Positions 13,637-17,157 of a DNA stretch of 17,157 nucleotides are shown here, piece after piece. The translations under genes and the position numbers were made by a program. The DNA is from Chlorobium sp. (GTDB lineage: Bacteria > Bacteroidota > Chlorobiia > Chlorobiales > Chlorobiaceae): the NCBI GenBank assembly GCA_028277485.1, contig JANQGE010000053.1:1-17157 (forward strand), in the 5' to 3' direction. How positions within the stretch are numbered: position 1 is the stretch's first letter; each line of letters begins with the position of its first letter. A model generated the notes under the pieces. The model was not told the origin of the DNA, made no database searches, and was given only the letters and a program-made list of their open reading frames with translations.

Positions 13637-13714
13637 GCAAGAAATGCAGTGCCGACAGACACATAATCCTTAATAGTTCAGGTTATTTCATCCCACAACC
13701 TAAATATGACAAAA

Positions 13715-14539
13715 ATGAGAAAGGTAGCGATTTACGGTAAAGGTGGTATCGGCAAATCAACCACTACACAGAACACGGTAGCCGGCCTTGCCGAGATGGG
13801 TAAAAAAGTCATGGTTGTCGGCTGCGACCCGAAAGCCGACTCAACGAGGCTCCTGCTCGGCGGCCTCTCACAGAAAACCGTACTGGACACCCTGCGCGAA
13901 GAGGGCGAAGATGTTGAGCTGGAAGACATCATCAAGGAAGGCTACAGCGCAACACGCTGTGTCGAGTCCGGAGGGCCCGAGCCTGGCGTCGGATGTGCAG
14001 GACGGGGCATCATCACTTCAGTGAACATGCTGGAGCAGCTTGGCGCTTATGATGAGGAATGGGACCTCGACTACGTCTTCTACGATGTGCTCGGTGACGT
14101 TGTCTGCGGTGGATTCGCCATGCCGATCCGCGACGGGAAAGCTGAAGAGATCTACATCGTCGTTTCCGGAGAAATGATGGCCATGTATGCGGCCAACAAC
14201 ATCTGTAAAGGCATCCTGAAATACGCCGATGCCGGCGGCGTCCGTCTTGGCGGTCTTATCTGTAACAGCCGAAAGGTAGATAACGAAAAGGAGATGATCT
14301 CAGAGCTTGCCCGTCAGCTCGGAACACAGATGATACACTTCGTTCCGCGTGACAACATGGTACAGCGGGCAGAAATCAACAGAAAAACAGTTATCGATTT
14401 CGATCCGGTACACCCTCAGGCCGACGAATACCGGACGCTTGCCAAAAAGATCGACGATAATGACATGTTCATCATTCCAAAACCGCTCGAAATCGATGAA
14501 CTCGAAAAACTTTTGATCGAGTTTGGTATTGCCAACTAA
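13715..14539 (+). CDS. nifH: Nitrogenase iron protein NifH
   Basis: NifH is the homodimeric Fe protein that passes electrons to the MoFe protein with ATP hydrolysis and also takes part in cofactor assembly. From the Met at 13715 it has 274 residues, the usual length, and starts MRKVAIYGKGGIGKST with the P-loop at 8-15. The [4Fe-4S] ligands are Cys94 (GVGCAGRG) and Cys131 (GDVVCGG). Arg97 is the position that is ADP-ribosylated in some species. A two-residue insertion relative to Azotobacter lies in GAYDEEWDLDYVF. An in-frame ATG at 13706 would add MTK; neither start has a clear Shine-Dalgarno, and 13715 is chosen by family length. nifI1 follows after 17 bases, in an operon driven from the promoter at 13621. 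Confidence 0.96.
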   Translation: MRKVAIYGKGGIGKSTTTQNTVAGLAEMGKKVMVVGCDPKADSTRLLLGGLSQKTVLDTLREEGEDVELEDIIKEGYSATRCVESGGPEPGVGCAGRGIITSVNMLEQLGAYDEEWDLDYVFYDVLGDVVCGGFAMPIRDGKAEEIYIVVSGEMMAMYAANNICKGILKYADAGGVRLGGLICNSRKVDNEKEMISELARQLGTQMIHFVPRDNMVQRAEINRKTVIDFDPVHPQADEYRTLAKKIDDNDMFIIPKPLEIDELEKLLIEFGIAN

Positions 14540-14556
14540 AACAACGGAGTATACAC

Positions 14557-14916
14557 ATGTTAATGATCAGAGCAATTGTCCGTCCCGCCAAAGTCCACGA
14601 TGTCATGCAGGGGTTGCTTGACGCAGGGTATCCTGCCGTCACGAAGATACCGGTGGTCGGGCGCGGAAAACAGCGAGGCCTCAGGGTCGGCGATGTCGTC
14701 TATGATGAACTGCCGAAAGAAATGCTTGTGATTGTGGTGCCTGACGCGGATAAACAGTTCGTCCTCGACGCCATCATGATGAACGCAAAGTCCGAAAGCG
14801 GAGGCAAATTCGGCGACGGAAAAATCTTTGTCTCAAAAGTCGAGGAGGTCTACACCATCAGCTCGGGACTCAAGGAAAGCGAACCTGAAATGGCGGAATC
14901 AAGGGAGGTGGAATGA
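14557..14916 (+). CDS. nifI1: PII-family nitrogenase regulator NifI1
   Basis: This 119-residue GlnB-like protein starts MLMIRAIVRPAKVHDVMQGL, with the trimer-forming PII fold and the T-loop region GRGKQRGLRVGDVVYDELPK, followed by the family ending FGDGKIFVSKVEEVYTI. In methanogens and anaerobic bacteria, NifI1 and NifI2 form a complex that inhibits nitrogenase directly after ammonium addition and is released by 2-oxoglutarate and ATP. The T-loop differs from GlnB, and the site between nifH and nifD marks it as NifI1. GGAG lies eight bases before the ATG. The stop overlaps the nifI2 start by four bases (ATGA). Confidence 0.93.
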   Translation: MLMIRAIVRPAKVHDVMQGLLDAGYPAVTKIPVVGRGKQRGLRVGDVVYDELPKEMLVIVVPDADKQFVLDAIMMNAKSESGGKFGDGKIFVSKVEEVYTISSGLKESEPEMAESREVE

Positions 14917-15290
14917 AAGAGATTATCGCAGTTATCAGGATGAAAAAAATGAACGAGACCAAACAGGCACTTGTCGATGCCGGCATTTCTTCGTTTACCG
15001 CCCTGGGACGCGTCCTTGGAAGAGGCAAGGGTCAGGTGCACTTCGACATTCTCCAGGGTGCCGAAGAAGGTTATCCTGAAGCTATCGCACAGCTCGGTAA
15101 CGCACCACGCATGGTTGCTAAAAGACTTGTAGCAATCGTGGTGCCTGATGAAATGAAACAAACAGCCATCGACACGATAATAAAAATCAACCAGACAGGT
15201 AACCCCGGCGACGGAAAAATCTTTGTTACCGACATCACCGACTCGATAAGGGTACGTACTGGTGAAACCGGCGATGTGGCCCTTGTATAA
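14913..15290 (+). CDS. nifI2: PII-family nitrogenase regulator NifI2
   Basis: This 125-residue PII-like protein starts MKEIIAVIRMKKMNETKQAL. A long T-loop region (QGAEEGYPEAIAQLGNAPRM, about 48-67) is characteristic of NifI2, and NPGDGKIFVTDITDSIRVRT closes the PII fold. It is the partner of NifI1 in 2-oxoglutarate-sensitive inhibition of the MoFe protein. A strong Shine-Dalgarno (GGGAGGTGG) lies inside the end of nifI1, and the ATGA overlap indicates coupled translation, fitting a stoichiometric complex. nifD follows after 23 bases. The frame is complete. Confidence 0.93.
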   Translation: MKEIIAVIRMKKMNETKQALVDAGISSFTALGRVLGRGKGQVHFDILQGAEEGYPEAIAQLGNAPRMVAKRLVAIVVPDEMKQTAIDTIIKINQTGNPGDGKIFVTDITDSIRVRTGETGDVALV

Positions 15291-15313
15291 AAGACGAAAA
15301 CGGAGACAGATCA

Positions 15314-16942
15314 ATGGAACCAAGAACATTACCGGATCCTTCTGCAGTAAAGGAGGAACTGATACAGAAATATCCGCCGAAAGTCGCCAAAAAGAGAGGC
15401 AAAGCGATCGTCATCAACGATCCTGAAACAATCCCTCAGGTCCAGGCCAACATCCGTACCATTCCAGGCATCATAAGCCAGAGAGGATGCTCTTATGCCG
15501 GCTGTAAGGGGGTTGTGCTGGGGCCGACCAGGGATATCGTCAATCTGGTACACGGCCCTATCGGCTGCAGCTTTTATGCCTGGTTGACACGGCGAAACCA
15601 GACCCGGCCCGACAGTCCGGAAAGTGAAAACTATATGACCTACTGCTTCTCAACCGACATGCAGGAAGAACATGTGGTTTTCGGCGGTGAGAAAAAGCTT
15701 AAACAGGCGATCCAGGAAGTCTATGATGTCTTTCATCCGAAAGCCATCGGCATTTTCTCGACCTGCCCGGTAGGCCTGATAGGCGACGACGTTCACGCTG
15801 TCGCCAAAGAAATGAGGGAGAAGCTCGTCGACTGCAACATTTTCGGCTTCAGCTGCGAAGGTTACAAGGGCGTCAGCCAATCAGCCGGCCACCACATCGC
15901 CAACAACCAGGTCTTCAAACACGTTGTCGGTCTCGATGACAGCGATAAAGGTGGACAGTTCAAGATCAACATGCTTGGCGAATACAATATCGGAGGTGAC
16001 GCATTTGAAATCGAACGTCTGCTTGAAAAATGCGGCATCACGTTTGTGGCCAGTTTCAGCGGCAACTCAACGGTCGGACAGTTCGAAAACTCACATACTG
16101 CCGATCTGAACGTGGTCATGTGCCACCGGTCGATCAACTACATGGCAGAGATGATGGAAGCAAAGTACGGGATCCCCTGGATGAAAGTTAATTTCATCGG
16201 TGCGGAATCAACCGCAAAATCGCTTCGCAAGATAGCCCGCTATTTCGAAGATGACTCACTGATGGCCAGGGTGGAAGAGGTAGTCTCCGAGGAAATGCCT
16301 GCGGTTGAATCGGTCATCAGCGAAATCCATCCGAAAACCAAGGGCAAGCTTGCCATGCTCTTTGTCGGCGGGTCAAGGGCACACCACTACCAGGAGCTTT
16401 TCGGAGAACTCGGTATGGAAACGCTCTCTGCCGGCTACGAGTTCGGCCATCGTGACGACTATGAAGGGCGCAGGGTGATTCCAAACATAAAAGTGGATGC
16501 GGACAGCAAAAACATCGAGGAACTTAAAGTAACCGCCGACCCGGAGAAATACAGACCGAGGAAGTCCGAAGAGGAGCTTGAAAAGTTGAAAGCCGAGGGC
16601 CTCGACATCAGCGAGTATGCCGGCATGATGCCCGACATGAAAAAAGGCTCGCTGGTTATCGACGACATAAGCCACTACGAGACCGAAAAGCTGATAGAAT
16701 TCTACAAACCCGATATCTTTTGCGCCGGCATCAAGGAAAAATATGTGGTGCAGAAAATGGGCGTCCCGTTGAAGCAGCTGCACAGTTACGACTATGGAGG
16801 TCCTTATGCGGGCTTTACCGGTGCAGTAAACTTCTACAGGGATATTGACCGCATGGTAAACAGCCGGGTCTGGAAGCTCATCCAGGCTCCATGGGAAGAA
16901 ACAGCAAGCGAGCTGGAAGCCACCTACCATGTGACACAGTAA
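15314..16942 (+). CDS. nifD: Nitrogenase molybdenum-iron protein alpha chain NifD
   Basis: NifD is the alpha subunit of the MoFe protein, where N2 is reduced. The 542 residues include P-cluster ligands Cys59 (RGCSYAG), Cys85 (GPIGC) and Cys151 (STCPVG), and FeMo-cofactor ligands Cys270 (CHRSINYM) and His490 (LHSYDYGGPY). Gln189 and His193 match the Azotobacter Gln191 and His195 near the active site. About 50 extra residues at roughly 388-440, rich in Lys and Glu, form the insertion seen in clostridial-type (anaerobe) NifD and absent from Azotobacter. GGAG lies eight bases before the start. In related genomes nifK follows directly; here the next 215 bases are MITE-like elements and nifK is not within the window. 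Confidence 0.96.
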   Translation: MEPRTLPDPSAVKEELIQKYPPKVAKKRGKAIVINDPETIPQVQANIRTIPGIISQRGCSYAGCKGVVLGPTRDIVNLVHGPIGCSFYAWLTRRNQTRPDSPESENYMTYCFSTDMQEEHVVFGGEKKLKQAIQEVYDVFHPKAIGIFSTCPVGLIGDDVHAVAKEMREKLVDCNIFGFSCEGYKGVSQSAGHHIANNQVFKHVVGLDDSDKGGQFKINMLGEYNIGGDAFEIERLLEKCGITFVASFSGNSTVGQFENSHTADLNVVMCHRSINYMAEMMEAKYGIPWMKVNFIGAESTAKSLRKIARYFEDDSLMARVEEVVSEEMPAVESVISEIHPKTKGKLAMLFVGGSRAHHYQELFGELGMETLSAGYEFGHRDDYEGRRVIPNIKVDADSKNIEELKVTADPEKYRPRKSEEELEKLKAEGLDISEYAGMMPDMKKGSLVIDDISHYETEKLIEFYKPDIFCAGIKEKYVVQKMGVPLKQLHSYDYGGPYAGFTGAVNFYRDIDRMVNSRVWKLIQAPWEETASELEATYHVTQ

Positions 16943-16958
16943 CAGCGGCTTGAGAACA

Positions 16959-17064
16959 AGGGCACCGCTATAAATTGTCGTGAGCGCCTTGAGTACGAGG
17001 CGGACAGAGCGCAGAAACCCTTTCTTATCCGCCCAACGAAGCAATTGAAACGCAGAATAAATAA
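16959..17064 (+). repeat. MITE-like element (type B) directly after nifD
   Basis: It begins with AGGGCACCGCTATAAATT 16 bases after the nifD stop and matches the minus-strand reading of 8773-8886 throughout (GAGCGCAGAAACCC, CGAAGCAATTGAAACGCAG). Its right end is cut at AATAAATAAA, where the next copy begins, so the usual TAGAGGTGCCC end is not reached within the window. Confidence 0.75.
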
Positions 17065-17157
17065 AGGGCACCTCTATTTATTGTCATGAGCGGTTCAAGT
17101 GCAAGGCGAACGGAGCGCAGAAACCGGAGTGTACACACAGTACATGAGGATTTCGAG
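17065..17157 (+). repeat. MITE-like element (type A), cut by window end
   Basis: AGGGCACCTCTATTTATT is followed by GTCATGAGCGGTTCAAGTG and a TGTAC-ACACA-GTACA dyad, then CATGAGGATTTCGAG at the window edge. This is the same order as in 9114-9255. ATAAA (17061-17065) stands at its left edge, as at 9109-9113. Confidence 0.75.

Larger units (their letters stand above)
13391..13714. other. Regulatory gap between nifA and nifH
   Basis: This 324-base gap has no gene. It holds a candidate NifA site (13419-13434), a possible nifA terminator (13447-13485), an A-rich stretch (13540-13620) that may favour DNA bending, and the sigma-54-type promoter at 13621. The minus-strand open frame across it overlaps nifA and has no recognisable family content. 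Confidence 0.6.

Noticed and set aside
16796..16818. NifD reading GPYAGF where Azotobacter has GPYHGY
   Set aside because: This position (Azotobacter His451) is not the cofactor ligand. The ligand His490 in HSYDY is present, and Ala appears to be an ordinary variation among anaerobe-type and alternative nitrogenases.

Overview
The window looks like chromosomal DNA of a green sulfur bacterium (Chlorobiaceae). The basis is the gene set: an FCB-type enoyl-ACP reductase (FabI), a monomeric NADP-type isocitrate dehydrogenase of the kind used in the reductive TCA cycle, and a nif cluster in the order nifH-nifI1-nifI2-nifD with a NifD carrying the insertion typical of anaerobes. Genus and species cannot be fixed from this sequence alone.

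Layout. Bases 1-305 are intergenic, with decayed repeat fragments. fabI (306-1187, +) ends at a clear terminator, and idh (1413-3632, +) ends at another. On the minus strand follow a DUF389 membrane protein gene (3827-4807) and an ackA-xfp pair (8610 to 4993) encoding acetate kinase and phosphoketolase. Next come two small repeat-bracketed gene units on the plus strand: a 56-residue YqaE/Pmp3-type membrane peptide (8955-9125), too short for ordinary ORF cut-offs, and a class I SAM methyltransferase (9274-10083). After a 500-base repeat-rich gap comes the nif region on the plus strand: nifV and nifA overlapping, then a gap with a sigma-54-type promoter, then nifH, nifI1, nifI2 and nifD. Repeats follow nifD to the window end.

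How the genes work together. NifV makes homocitrate for FeMo-cofactor, NifA activates sigma-54 nif promoters, NifH and NifD are nitrogenase components, and the two PII-like NifI proteins switch nitrogenase activity according to nitrogen and 2-oxoglutarate status. Isocitrate dehydrogenase works on 2-oxoglutarate, the same signal molecule. Phosphoketolase plus acetate kinase would turn sugar phosphates into acetate and ATP.

The most unusual content is non-coding. A family of short MITE-like elements, with ends AGGGCACCTCTA and TAGAGGTGCCCT, occurs at least six times (about 30-142 bp) and bounds genes extremely tightly. One end supplies the last codons and stop of the YqaE gene. Another appears to supply the ribosome-binding site of the methyltransferase. 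Doubled ends suggest that copies insert into the ends of older copies. Two copies lie directly after nifD, where nifK would be expected. A second class of intergenic sequence is made of degenerate seven-base tandem repeats.
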